From NCBI GenBank assembly GCA_963792125.1, contig CAWBVA010000013.1, forward strand, positions 62,001 through 126,000: a stretch of DNA of 64,000 bases. Reading direction: 5' to 3'. Below the pieces are notes generated by a model. The model was not told the DNA's origin, did no database searches, and saw nothing but the letters and a program-made list of their open reading frames with translations. Every line of letters starts with the position of its first letter. Positions within the stretch are counted from its first letter, which is position 1. Below are positions 20,083 through 28,872 of the stretch, in pieces. The stretch is from Methanocella_A sp963792125 (GTDB lineage: Archaea > Halobacteriota > Methanocellia > Methanocellales > Methanocellaceae). The translations under genes were made by a program, and so were the position numbers.

Positions 20083-20118
20083 GTTCGTTGTAACACGAAC
20101 ATTCTACTATATGCGAAC
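20083..20118. promoter_or_regulatory. TTCG/CGAA operator upstream of the MsvR-like gene
   Basis: GTTCGT (20083-20088) and ACGAAC (20095-20100) form a perfect 6+6 inverted repeat with a 6-base spacer. A further half-site GCGAAC follows at 20113-20118. As I recall, MsvR proteins bind TTCG-type boxes in front of their own genes; the position 60-80 bases upstream of the start fits autoregulation. The symmetry is direct; the binding is inference. Confidence 0.6.
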
Positions 20119-20162
20119 AATAGGTATATGTACCTTGCGGTTTAATTATTTGTCTGGCCATC

Positions 20163-20945
20163 ATGAGCCGGGTAAATGGTGCGAGCACGATGAAAAAAAC
20201 GGGGGGACATGAGCCGATCGAGCTCTTCTCTACAGCAGAGGGCATACGGGCCGTGGACAGCCCTGTCCGGGTAAAGATCATAGCGATGCTGAAGGAGCGC
20301 GAGATGCCCTTCGATGAGATTGTAGAAGGGACCGGCCGGGCGAAATCGACTGTTTCGGTGCACCTCAATGACATGTCCCAGGAAGGCATCATAGGCTCCC
20401 GCCTGGACTCGAATGACCGGCGAAAGAAGATCTTTTTCATCAATTCCGGCTACATCGGCGGCCTGCTTCGAGACAGGATACTCGTGGACGACATCCGCGA
20501 CCTCTTCACAAGAAAGGGTGTGCCGGACATAGCCGAGTTTTTTAAGATCATATTCCGTATGATCCGTGTCGAACTCTACGTGCAGGGTATTAACGTGGAC
20601 CCGGTGCTATCGGACGCGGGGTATAAAGTCGGCGGGGCGCTGTACGATCAGATCGGCAGCCATGACCTCGACGAGCTCCTGGGGAACCTCGAAAAGTTCT
20701 GGTCCGGGCATAAACTGGGACGCATCGAGGTCAGGTCCCGATCGCCGCTGACCATCTATGTTTACGACTGCTTCGAGTGCGAGGAGCTGCCCCTGCTGGG
20801 CCGTCCCGCCTGCGCCTTCGACCTCGGCATGCTGCGGGCCATCTTTTATACCCACTTCGGAGAAGAAAGGGCGGTCGAGGAAACCGAGTGCTATGCAATG
20901 GGCCACGATCATTGCTGTTTCGTAATTGCCGATCGCGGCCAGTAA
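20163..20945 (+). CDS. MsvR-like redox regulator: winged helix plus V4R domain
   Basis: Residues about 25-95 form an ArsR-like winged helix (VDSPVRVKIIAMLKERE, GRAKSTVSVHLNDMSQEG). Residues about 120-258 form a V4R domain with cysteines in YDCFECEELPLLGRPAC and ECYAMGHDHCCF. This two-domain layout is that of MsvR, the methanogen-specific regulator whose V4R cysteines sense redox state and control oxidative-stress and methanogenesis genes. 260 residues. An internal ATG at 20190 is an alternative start. An inverted repeat of TTCG type precedes it. Confidence 0.75.
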   Translation: MSRVNGASTMKKTGGHEPIELFSTAEGIRAVDSPVRVKIIAMLKEREMPFDEIVEGTGRAKSTVSVHLNDMSQEGIIGSRLDSNDRRKKIFFINSGYIGGLLRDRILVDDIRDLFTRKGVPDIAEFFKIIFRMIRVELYVQGINVDPVLSDAGYKVGGALYDQIGSHDLDELLGNLEKFWSGHKLGRIEVRSRSPLTIYVYDCFECEELPLLGRPACAFDLGMLRAIFYTHFGEERAVEETECYAMGHDHCCFVIADRGQ

Positions 20946-20999
20946 CGCCGCGATAATCGCGGGGAACGGTTTTAGGGACGCTTCGTATATGCAGTGTGC

Positions 21000-21212
21000 A
21001 TGGACACGCGATACCTCCTGATGACCTGCCTGTCGCTCATCGTCAGCAGCATCTTCCTGGCACCCGAGACAGTATACATAGGCGTCAGCCAGGCTACGGC
21101 ATCCGGCATTTCGCAGCTGCTGCTGCTCGCCGGGATGATCGCTGCTGTCCTTACCGTCAATGCCGAGGCAAGGGAGAACGACCGGGCGGATTCGCAGCAA
21201 AACCAAAAATGA
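21000..21212 (+). CDS. Small membrane protein, two helices
   Basis: 70 residues starting at ATG 21000, 54 bases after the MsvR-like gene. Two hydrophobic helices (YLLMTCLSLIVSSIFLA and SQLLLLAGMIAAVLTV) are followed by a short charged tail. No family is recognised. It could be co-transcribed with the regulator. Confidence 0.5.
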   Translation: MDTRYLLMTCLSLIVSSIFLAPETVYIGVSQATASGISQLLLLAGMIAAVLTVNAEARENDRADSQQNQK

Positions 21213-21324
21213 TATGATCAACGAAACTAACAGTCGGCTAACATCATTCCAAAGAGCCAGCGGATGCTCGTGGGTCTATCCAGGTATTATAGTCTTTCCT
21301 GAATCTATTTGTACAGGCTGATGC

Positions 21325-21349
21325 CTTCTCAGCGTATACAACATATCAC
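21325..21349. repeat. Orphan end of the 50.9-kb palindromic element
   Basis: CTTCTCAGCGTATACAACAT followed by ATCAC closely matches the right end of the palindromic element at 51041-51064, which reads CTTATCAGCGTATGCAACAT then ATCAT. The rest of the element is absent here. The surrounding 21213-21484 holds no gene that I can support. Confidence 0.5.
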
Positions 21350-21484
21350 TACTGACTATAATGATGAAAACAGCCGGACCCCGGATGCTTCCTGGCCTGA
21401 GGGGTGCTCGCGCGCGCGAACGAAGACTGACCGTCATGCTCATCGACGATTTGAATTGCATATAAAAAAAATGCGCCAGGCGGA

Positions 21485-22252
21485 TTATGCGATATCCCTG
21501 GATGTATCGATGTAGATGCGGTCCGAGACCTTGAATCGGATGTACTCGAGGATGGGCGGGATGCCGCGGACCTTGGGGAGGGACAGCTTGCTGCTCATCT
21601 TGTCGCCTTTCTTTTCCACTTCTATCTCGAAGATCACGTCGCAGACATTCTGGAAGATGATCTCGATACGCCGGTCATGGACGCCCTTAAGGATGAACAG
21701 GTAGCAGGTGCTGTCCCGTTCCTTGTCCATCTCGTAGATCTTGTGCAGCAGACTCTTGAGCGTGTGCACGTCGACGCCTAAATCGATCAAAAAGCTGAAG
21801 CTGTCGAAGATGATGGTGAAGTCTGACTCGCCGCTGGTGTAAATGTAGTCGATTTTCGAGTCGATGAACTCGATAAGACGGTGCTCAGCCTCGCTTGGAT
21901 CAGTCGAAGTGTTCAGTATGTTGCCATAAAACTCCTCGCGGACGTCGAAGAACTCGATCTGCTCGTAGCTGTAGTTGAGCTCGGACATATGTCGTTCTAT
22001 GTTGATGGACGATTTGTCCGTGGTGAAGTAGAAGGTCTTGCGAGGCGTTGTAAACTCGAACAGGAAGACTTCCGGCTGGGTGATCGGCTCGGCCGTGAAA
22101 TAGACCATCGAACCCTTGGGAATGCCGCCGTTGAGCGTCCTGTCGAGGATGCTCAGGCCGGTCGGCAAACGATTAGGGATCGGCATCTCGGGCTTTTCGG
22201 CAGCCTCTGGCACGCCTTCCGGTTCCTCGGTTACTACTTTGTCTTCAGTCAT
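21485..22252 (-). CDS. FlaH-like RecA/RAD55-family protein without a P-loop
   Basis: 255 residues with the FlaH/KaiC start NRLPTGLSILDRTLNGGIPKG and a Walker B-like strand FTIIFDSFSFLI. At the Walker A position the sequence reads TAEPITQPE, with no GxxxxGKT. The protein probably cannot hydrolyse ATP in the usual way, though it may still bind a nucleotide or act as a ring scaffold. It is the third gene of a minus-strand cluster after FlaI-like and FlaJ-like genes, 38 bases from the latter. FlaH/ArlH binds FlaI/ArlI in archaella, so this is likely a structural partner of the same machine. Confidence 0.75.
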   Translation of the reverse strand: MTEDKVVTEEPEGVPEAAEKPEMPIPNRLPTGLSILDRTLNGGIPKGSMVYFTAEPITQPEVFLFEFTTPRKTFYFTTDKSSINIERHMSELNYSYEQIEFFDVREEFYGNILNTSTDPSEAEHRLIEFIDSKIDYIYTSGESDFTIIFDSFSFLIDLGVDVHTLKSLLHKIYEMDKERDSTCYLFILKGVHDRRIEIIFQNVCDVIFEIEVEKKGDKMSSKLSLPKVRGIPPILEYIRFKVSDRIYIDTSRDIA

Positions 22253-22290
22253 TTTTTTCCTTTGATATGCTTTTCAATTTGCTGCCAGCC

Positions 22291-24357
22291 CTATATGAGC
22301 AGGGTGAACAAGACATACGCAATGGCAATCATGATCAGTGCGTATTTCAGCCCTGACATCCATTTGCCCTCGCCCATCACGCCGGCGAGGATGCCTGCAC
22401 ATAGACCCTGGATGATCGCGGCGTGGAAGAACAGCCGCACGTAGTCGTCCGGATTAAACGCCTGGATGAACGTGGCCTGCGACTGCGCGGCCGCCGCCGA
22501 AGCGCTGCTACTACCGCTTGTCGTCGTTGTCGCCGCTGTCGCCATGACAGGGATGAAGCTTGACGTCAGTGTATACACGCAGTAGATGAATACTACGAAC
22601 GATATAAAAATGATCACTACGTATATAAGCATACCGTCAAAGCGCTCTCTGCGTATCTGCTCGTTGATGCGGGCGTCGTTGGCCGCGATGTTCAGCACGT
22701 CCTTGATATCTCCGCTTGACGCCGAGGCCTTGGTGATCAGCGTGATGACCTTCGTCGACGCGTTGGTACGCAGCCCGTTGGCGAACCGCTTGAGCGCCGT
22801 ACTGACGTCCGTGCCCCACTGCATATCCCTGTGCATTTTCTGCACTTCAGCACTAAGCTTGCCGAAGTTGCTATTCGAAATCAGGTTGATCGACTGCGTG
22901 AGAGTCATGCCAGTCTCGTTGGTCGAGGAGAGCTTCTTCAGGAAGTCGGGCATTTCTGACGCGATCTTCCGTTCCCTGTGGTTCTTCATCTCGTAGAAGT
23001 ACGCCAGCGGTATCAGCGCAATGAAGATGAAGAAGACGATGAAGTCGTCGAAGAAGCTGATAATCGGCCCGTAGAGAGAGAGGATGTCGCCGTTAGTCTT
23101 GATCTTTCCCATCATCATGGCCTTCTGGGTCTGTGTGACGTTGTTCGACGCTTCCGAAAAGCTGCCGAAGCCCAGGGTAGGCCAGATCAACATCAGGATG
23201 ATTATGATGACCAATGCGATGGGTATTGTGATGTATAGCGACTTGATCGGGTCCTTCTGGATGCTTGCGAGGGGGTTGGCGAGGAACTCCTTCATCTTGA
23301 CGTTCTCCCGCGCTTTCTTTATATCGGCCATCTTGTTCATGTCTTTCGCCGAAGCCTCCTTAGACTCCATCGGCACCGTATCATACTGGCTCGATACATT
23401 CACCTCGAACAGGCTCGTCCTATCCTCCTCCTGTGGCGTCAGCATGCTAATCATGACGACAAACATGACTGAGCCAATGGGCAGCACGGCGTAGACCAGA
23501 ATGTACAGGATCATAGGGCTGCCACCGTTCATGATAGTCATAACCGAGGACATAATAATGATGAACAGCGGTCCAGCCACGAACATTGTGACATAGGATT
23601 CCGCCATCAGGCCCAGGATTTCGAGGAAAGACTTCTGGTCCTGCAGGACACGCATTCGGTACTGCTCGACCTTGTTGTTCAGGTACGACGTGACGTCGCC
23701 GCCCGAGTCGATGACCGACAGCAGGTTAGACAGTAAATCCTGCATCATGTCAGACGGCGTCTGGTTGACGCAGTTGAGCATTGCGATCCGCAGATCGTTA
23801 CCGAAGTAGTCCATGTCCCGGATGATGAAGCCGATTTCTTTGGACACCTCGCCGTAGGTGTTCTCTGCCTCGTGCAGGGAACGGATGATCGAGATGATGT
23901 CAGCGCCGCCCTTGGACATGGCATACATGAAGGTCACGGCAGACGGCAGTGCCTTGTTGATCTTGGACTTGCGCTCGCTGGCGTTGAACGACGGTATGAG
24001 CATGAACGTGGTATACGTAACGATATACCCGATCACGCCCAGGATGATCATTGAAACGAAGAGGACGATGATCTCCGCCATCCCGCTCAGAAACGGGATG
24101 CTGATGCCGAGGTGCAGGTTGGCGATGTTAGTGCTTTTCAGGATGGTGCCGCCCAGCAGGAAACCGAGCAGCAGCCCCAGCAGCGCCCCGACGATGCCTA
24201 AGATGATCGACGTCAGGTAGGCTACGGAGACATACACTTCGTAGGTTTGGGCCATATGGGCCTGGCGCAGCTGCTTCTGCAGCGTGAAATAGCGGTCCTT
24301 ACGTTTCTTTACCTCGCCGCCGAAGATGACGTGGGCAATTGTGCTATATTCGTCCAT
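22291..24357 (-). CDS. FlaJ/TadC-like membrane platform protein (double T2SSF)
   Basis: 688 residues from the ATG at 24357. Two copies of the type II secretion F domain are visible. The first (about 110-290) contains LPSAVTFMYAMSKGGADIIS and the second (about 455-600) MPDFLKKLSSTNETGMTLTQ. Groups of membrane helices lie near residues 40-130, 255-315, 380-400, 435-460, 590-620 and 650-685. A Ser/Ala-rich loop lies near 625. This is the layout of archaeal type IV pilus/archaellum platform proteins. Its start lies 4 bases after the FlaI-like stop, so the two are translationally coupled. I chose 24357 because an upstream in-frame start would overlap the ATPase. Confidence 0.87.
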   Translation of the reverse strand: MDEYSTIAHVIFGGEVKKRKDRYFTLQKQLRQAHMAQTYEVYVSVAYLTSIILGIVGALLGLLLGFLLGGTILKSTNIANLHLGISIPFLSGMAEIIVLFVSMIILGVIGYIVTYTTFMLIPSFNASERKSKINKALPSAVTFMYAMSKGGADIISIIRSLHEAENTYGEVSKEIGFIIRDMDYFGNDLRIAMLNCVNQTPSDMMQDLLSNLLSVIDSGGDVTSYLNNKVEQYRMRVLQDQKSFLEILGLMAESYVTMFVAGPLFIIIMSSVMTIMNGGSPMILYILVYAVLPIGSVMFVVMISMLTPQEEDRTSLFEVNVSSQYDTVPMESKEASAKDMNKMADIKKARENVKMKEFLANPLASIQKDPIKSLYITIPIALVIIIILMLIWPTLGFGSFSEASNNVTQTQKAMMMGKIKTNGDILSLYGPIISFFDDFIVFFIFIALIPLAYFYEMKNHRERKIASEMPDFLKKLSSTNETGMTLTQSINLISNSNFGKLSAEVQKMHRDMQWGTDVSTALKRFANGLRTNASTKVITLITKASASSGDIKDVLNIAANDARINEQIRRERFDGMLIYVVIIFISFVVFIYCVYTLTSSFIPVMATAATTTTSGSSSASAAAAQSQATFIQAFNPDDYVRLFFHAAIIQGLCAGILAGVMGEGKWMSGLKYALIMIAIAYVLFTLLI

Positions 24358-24361
24358 GCTC

Positions 24362-26581
24362 TCAGTCCCTGATCTGCAGCTTCTCCAGGACACGGTCCGG
24401 CTTCACCATGTACGCCTGGATGATGGCGGCGACCTGGTGGAATTCGCGGATGTTGTTCTTGACCATATACTCCAGGACCTGCTGCCGGTTCATGATCTCG
24501 GTCTGGATCTCCTTGCGGCTCCATGCCCTGCGCTGGGCGATCTCTGCCAGGATGCGGGACTCGCCCACCTTGTCGAAGCGATCACTGCCTGAGTTCCATA
24601 CGTATACGTCGTTAGTCCGTATGTTCCTGGTGTTGGGGTCAAGGTCGTTGATCTCGACCAGCTTCATGTTACGCCTGACACGCTTGTTCTTGAGGTATGT
24701 CTGCGACTGGATGCTGATTATGTCCAGCGCCGTGATCATGGTACGCGGCACGCTGATGGGCGGGTTCTCGAGACGGTGGATGGCCGACTCTACGGAGTCC
24801 GCGTGCATGGTCGAGAAGGTCGTGTGGCCCGTGGACATAGCCTGGAACAGCGTGAGCGCTTCCTTGCCACGCACTTCGCCTACCAGGAGATACTCGGGCC
24901 GCTGTCTGAGCGCAGACTTCAGCAAGGCGAACATCTCGATGGAGCCCTTGCCGTCCGAGGTAAACGAGTCACGGGTCAGACCCGGGATCCAGTTCAGGTG
25001 CGGCAGCTTCAGCTCACGGGTATCCTCCAGCGAGATGACCTTGGCCTTGGGCGGGATGAACAGCGAGACCGCGTTCAGCGACGACGTCTTGCCCGACGCC
25101 GTGCCGCCCGAGAAGATCAGGCTCTTGTTATTCTCGATGCACATCCACAAGTATGCCATGGTCTCCGACGAGAACGTGTTCCACGCGATCAGGTCGATGG
25201 GGGTGATCGGGATTTCCTTGAACTTACGGATGGTGAAGGTGCTGCCACGGGTGGTGATCTCCTTGCCCAGCGTCATCTGGATACGCGAGCCGTCCGGCAT
25301 CGTGGCGTCGATCATCGGCTCCGCGATGGAGATGTGCTTGCCGCAGCGCTGCGCCAGCCTGATCACGAACGAGTCCAGCTGCTTCTCGTTGAACGAGATG
25401 TTCGTCATGATGTTCTCGTAGTTCTTGTGGTACAGGAAGATCGGGGTGTCGAAGCCGTTGTTGGAAATATCCTCGATGAAGTTGTCGTGCATGATGGGAG
25501 TGATCTTGCCGAACTCGAGGTAGTCACGTACGATATAATAGATGATCTTGTGATAGGACTTGGTATCGACCTTGCCGATGTAGTCGACGATGATCTCCGT
25601 GGCCTTCCGGACCAGGACGTCCTTGCGGTCGGCATTGGCATCGATCTTGTCCAGGACAAGAAGGTCCTGCAGCCGCTGGTACACGTCCTCCAGCAGCTCT
25701 TTCTCGAAGATCGTGAGAGCTGGCTCGCAGACGTAGTAAAGATAGGCGTTGCCTACTTCGTTATACAGGATGACCACGAAGGAGTATGGCTCGATCACCC
25801 AGTAGCGCTCGATCTCCTCGTAGCCCGGCATGGCCGTGAAAGTCGCCATGGCGCCGTGCTTTTCCATGTCGTAGGGCTCGAAATCGATTTTTATCTTGAT
25901 CTTTTTCTTAGCTTTGGCTGGCTTCTTTTTCTTGTCCTCGACCTGCTTCGTTGTCTCCTTAAGTTCATCGCCCTGGCTCTTGGATATGATGGCGTTGAAC
26001 TCCTCGAGAATGTCCTCCTCGGACTTATTGTGGCGGACGGCGTTGATCTCGGTGGAGCTTACCATCCGGTCGTCAGCGCGTTCCGCATAGGTCGAGAGGA
26101 AATTCGGTGCCGGCGCAGATGCCGGTACCGAAGGTGCCTGGCGAGATACAAAGGCATCCGGGACTGCCGGAGCCCGTGAGACTGCCGCTTCTCCCTGGTT
26201 GAATGTGGCAGTCTTGCTTAGAATCTTCTTCAGCTCCTCGGGCTCATTACCTTCGTCCGCCTGCGGAGCTTCGGCATTGTTATCCGCCTTCTTCTTCGCC
26301 AGGGCTGCCCACGTAGAGAAATCGTGTGCCGGCCTGGACGCAGTATCAGCCGCCGGCTCCTGCACGTGCGCCGTCTGGCCTATCACATTCTCCAGTGCCT
26401 TAAGCTCCGGTGCCGCATGCGGCATAGCGGCCGACGCCGATAGCGTAGCTTCAGGGGCTTCCGGCTTCTCCTCAGAAGTCATTCCCTGCTTCTTTTTCAA
26501 CAGTCCGTAAAAATCTTTCTTTTCGGCATCTTGATCATTTAAGTTCAGACCTGAATTACCGCTTCCCGTCACTATTTCCAC
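24362..26581 (-). CDS. FlaI/ArlI-like type II/IV secretion ATPase
   Basis: 739 residues. The C-terminal ATPase has Walker A GGTASGKTSSLNA (about residue 493), Asp box ISLEDTRELKLPH (about 519), Walker B YLLVGEVRGKEA (about 567) and His box HTTFSTMHAD. It is longer than FlaI because of a ~200-residue low-complexity N-terminal region rich in Ala, Pro and Glu, followed by a basic patch (KKKPAKAKKKIKIKI). This ATPase drives assembly of a pilus-like filament or secretion. The flagellin and flaCDEFG genes are absent, so this is a separate pilus/secretion system rather than an archaellum. Confidence 0.88.
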   Translation of the reverse strand: MEIVTGSGNSGLNLNDQDAEKKDFYGLLKKKQGMTSEEKPEAPEATLSASAAMPHAAPELKALENVIGQTAHVQEPAADTASRPAHDFSTWAALAKKKADNNAEAPQADEGNEPEELKKILSKTATFNQGEAAVSRAPAVPDAFVSRQAPSVPASAPAPNFLSTYAERADDRMVSSTEINAVRHNKSEEDILEEFNAIISKSQGDELKETTKQVEDKKKKPAKAKKKIKIKIDFEPYDMEKHGAMATFTAMPGYEEIERYWVIEPYSFVVILYNEVGNAYLYYVCEPALTIFEKELLEDVYQRLQDLLVLDKIDANADRKDVLVRKATEIIVDYIGKVDTKSYHKIIYYIVRDYLEFGKITPIMHDNFIEDISNNGFDTPIFLYHKNYENIMTNISFNEKQLDSFVIRLAQRCGKHISIAEPMIDATMPDGSRIQMTLGKEITTRGSTFTIRKFKEIPITPIDLIAWNTFSSETMAYLWMCIENNKSLIFSGGTASGKTSSLNAVSLFIPPKAKVISLEDTRELKLPHLNWIPGLTRDSFTSDGKGSIEMFALLKSALRQRPEYLLVGEVRGKEALTLFQAMSTGHTTFSTMHADSVESAIHRLENPPISVPRTMITALDIISIQSQTYLKNKRVRRNMKLVEINDLDPNTRNIRTNDVYVWNSGSDRFDKVGESRILAEIAQRRAWSRKEIQTEIMNRQQVLEYMVKNNIREFHQVAAIIQAYMVKPDRVLEKLQIRD

Positions 26582-26721
26582 TCCCTGATATTTTCGGGCA
26601 TGATGCTATGGCGTGGCGCTAATTTAGTACTACCAGACTCCCCCAGCAGATGGGTAGTATTGCGCAACGGGCCCGTGTTACCGGTTGTCCTGATAGATAT
26701 TGTATACCTATCTACTAGAGC

Positions 26722-26739
26722 TTAGAATATATAAACTTA
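26722..26739 (-). promoter_or_regulatory. TATA box for the FlaI-FlaJ-FlaH-like operon
   Basis: On the minus strand AAGTTTATATATTCTAAG contains a strong archaeal TATA box with a purine-rich BRE. It lies about 145 bases upstream of the FlaI-like start, implying a leader of roughly 120 bases. Confidence 0.5.
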
Positions 26740-26867
26740 GTGTCATTTGTTGAGCCCTTTAAGCGATTTAGGGTAAAACAAAGCTAAAAATACACTTTAC
26801 TTGCAATTTTGGAAATAAATTTTAGAAAGAAAAGCTTTTTTAAGCTGTTTAAGAGGAGATAGCCGGA

Positions 26868-27878
26868 TCAGACGATAATCCTCCAGTGCCCGTCAAGGTC
26901 GACCATGTAGAAGCTCCCGTCCAGACGGTAGGCGTACAGGTTGCCGACCTGGTAATGTACGCTGGTCCAGGGGACCGCAGGCGTATTGTAGCCTGCCTGC
27001 GTGACGCCTGGCATCGGGGCGCCTGCATGCACGTACTGCACCCGGAAGCTCTCGTCGCCCAGCCCGTAGGTCCGGTTCATGTTTTCCAGGTACTGGAGGT
27101 AGGTGGCGTCGTCCGGCGACACGAACTTGCGGCTGACAGCGTCGTAGGTGACCAGGTAGTCGAATGCGCTTTCCTGCCGGCTATTGTCCAGGTCATCGAA
27201 GAAGGCCTGGACGACACGCTGGGGCGTGCTGTCATTGTCGTCAGGCAGGTAAACACTCTGCAACGTATAGGTATAGAGGCCTGACGGGCCCTGCACCGTG
27301 TACAGGACCGGGACGGGCGACGAAGGGTGCATGTAGTACAGCACCATGATGTCGCTCGCCGCGTTGCCGAAGTACAGCGTCTTGTTGGCGCCGTAGACGC
27401 TGCAGCCGTCGTACCTGCCGGCCGGCGTGCTCACGTTGGCTGTCCCGGACAGCTGGTACTCGTCGTCGAGCGAGTTCCACGCGTCGTCGATGACCGTCAT
27501 GTTAAAGGACAGCTGCCCGCCGTTGATCTGGACATTGGTCTCGTTGATGCTGGTGAGCAGGACGCTCACGGTCTTCGTGCGGTCGGCGCTGATCATCGTG
27601 TCCGCCCTCGTCGAGCCGTTGTTCTGGAAGGACACCGATGTCAGACGGTCGCCTTCGGGCTCTCCCGCGTGCGTCATCACCTGGAAGTCATGCCACGATA
27701 CGTTGCTGCCGTCGTCGATCGTGACGTTGTAGACGGCCATGCCGAACCGCTGCGGGTCGAAGATATCGCGGCCGCTCAGTGTGTTACCGTGCTGCGACGG
27801 ACCGGTACAGCCGACTATCGTTACCGCGACCATGGCGATCGCCACCATTGCTACAAATGATAATGCTTTACGGGACAT
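26868..27878 (-). CDS. Putative secreted lipoprotein
   Basis: The ATG at 27878 follows a GGAGG site and opens a signal peptide with lipobox (AMVAVTIVGCTGPSQ). The Cys at about residue 24 is the probable lipid anchor. The ~310-residue mature part is rich in Asn, Asp and Thr with beta-like pattern, and ends in a domain (VVQAFFDDLDNSRQESAFDY) reminiscent of NTF2-like or DUF4878-type surface domains. The first 11 bases overlap the end of mfnF, so it is in the same operon although its role there is not evident. No family is securely recognised. Confidence 0.65.
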   Translation of the reverse strand: MSRKALSFVAMVAIAMVAVTIVGCTGPSQHGNTLSGRDIFDPQRFGMAVYNVTIDDGSNVSWHDFQVMTHAGEPEGDRLTSVSFQNNGSTRADTMISADRTKTVSVLLTSINETNVQINGGQLSFNMTVIDDAWNSLDDEYQLSGTANVSTPAGRYDGCSVYGANKTLYFGNAASDIMVLYYMHPSSPVPVLYTVQGPSGLYTYTLQSVYLPDDNDSTPQRVVQAFFDDLDNSRQESAFDYLVTYDAVSRKFVSPDDATYLQYLENMNRTYGLGDESFRVQYVHAGAPMPGVTQAGYNTPAVPWTSVHYQVGNLYAYRLDGSFYMVDLDGHWRIIV

Positions 27879-28872
27879 TCGTTGAATCCTCCAGTAAACT
27901 GGCCACCGCATAGGCGGGAAACACTCTCGATATTCTTTCGTCCGACACCTGTGCGCAGGGCATTTCCAGCCCCAGCAGCGCGTCCCGGGCAAGGAACGCT
28001 CCCATGCCGCAGATGGCCGCACGCTTCAGATCGTGCCTTCCGGAGACCAGACGGATAGCGTCAGACAGGTCGTCTATCTGGCGCTTGTATGCCTGCATGG
28101 CGATGCCCCGGACGTCGTCCGGGTCCAGCTCAGACAGGTCACAGCACACCAGCCGGGCGATCCTGCAGGCCGCGCCCTCCTGGTCCTTGCGGCCGCCGTC
28201 CGGCGCGTCACACGTGTAGTCCTCCGGCGCTATCCGGCCGAGGAGCAGGTATACGTCCGCGGTGATGGCGAACAGCTCCGAAGCCGTCCTGACCGTGCAG
28301 CCTTTCGCTTCCGCTGTGCGCAGCAGCGCCGCGAGATTCGTCCGCAGCGCGCCGGCATATATCAGCTCGCTGCGGGCCAGCCGCTGGAAGTCGGTGGCGC
28401 CCGCCGCCGGGATGCCGCCGACGACCGGGATGATGTCCGTGGTGGTGCTGCCGATGTCCACGAACAGGACGTCGCCGTGTATACGGCCTATATACCTGGC
28501 GGACGCCGACCAGTTGGCTGCGGAGAACAGCCGGTGGTCGTCAGTGTTATCGTAGAAACGGCCGTCGCTGCCGTAAAAAACGGCCCCGGGGAAGACACTT
28601 TTGACGGTGCGGGCGATGTTATCGATGCCATCTTTTTTAGTCGGGTAGCAGTCGGCCAGCTCGCCCGTGATCGTGACCCCGACGGCACCTGTGTCAGGAG
28701 CACTTTTTTTAATGTGCTCCAGCGTGCCCTTGAGGTCGGCGCCCCGCCACAAAGGCAGGTAGACAGTCTCCACGTACCGGCCGTCCGAGGTCGCTGCCTT
28801 GGTATTGGCGCCGCCGATGTCTATGCCCAGGCTTAGAGGAACGCCCCCAGGTCCTTTTTTGTGAACGAGCAC
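27868..28872 (-). CDS. mfnF: MfnF-like methanofuran biosynthesis enzyme (H4MPT-linked C1 transfer family)
   Basis: 334 residues of the ASKHA fold: SLGIDIGGANTKAA at the N-terminus (phosphate 1), DVLFVDIGSTTTDIIPV in the middle and ICGMGAFLARDAL near the end. In Methanocaldococcus this family (MfnF) joins the furan moiety to gamma-glutamyltyramine in methanofuran synthesis. It overlaps the end of mfnD by about 40 bases if the GTG at 28872 is the start; a start at the very end of mfnD is also possible. The pair mfnD-mfnF is functionally consistent. Confidence 0.82.
   Translation of the reverse strand: MLVHKKGPGGVPLSLGIDIGGANTKAATSDGRYVETVYLPLWRGADLKGTLEHIKKSAPDTGAVGVTITGELADCYPTKKDGIDNIARTVKSVFPGAVFYGSDGRFYDNTDDHRLFSAANWSASARYIGRIHGDVLFVDIGSTTTDIIPVVGGIPAAGATDFQRLARSELIYAGALRTNLAALLRTAEAKGCTVRTASELFAITADVYLLLGRIAPEDYTCDAPDGGRKDQEGAACRIARLVCCDLSELDPDDVRGIAMQAYKRQIDDLSDAIRLVSGRHDLKRAAICGMGAFLARDALLGLEMPCAQVSDERISRVFPAYAVASLLEDSTNVP

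Noticed and set aside
24776..26179. A 467-codon open frame on the plus strand
   Set aside because: It lies antisense within the FlaI-like ATPase, which has all catalytic motifs. The plus-strand product has no recognisable fold and no promoter.
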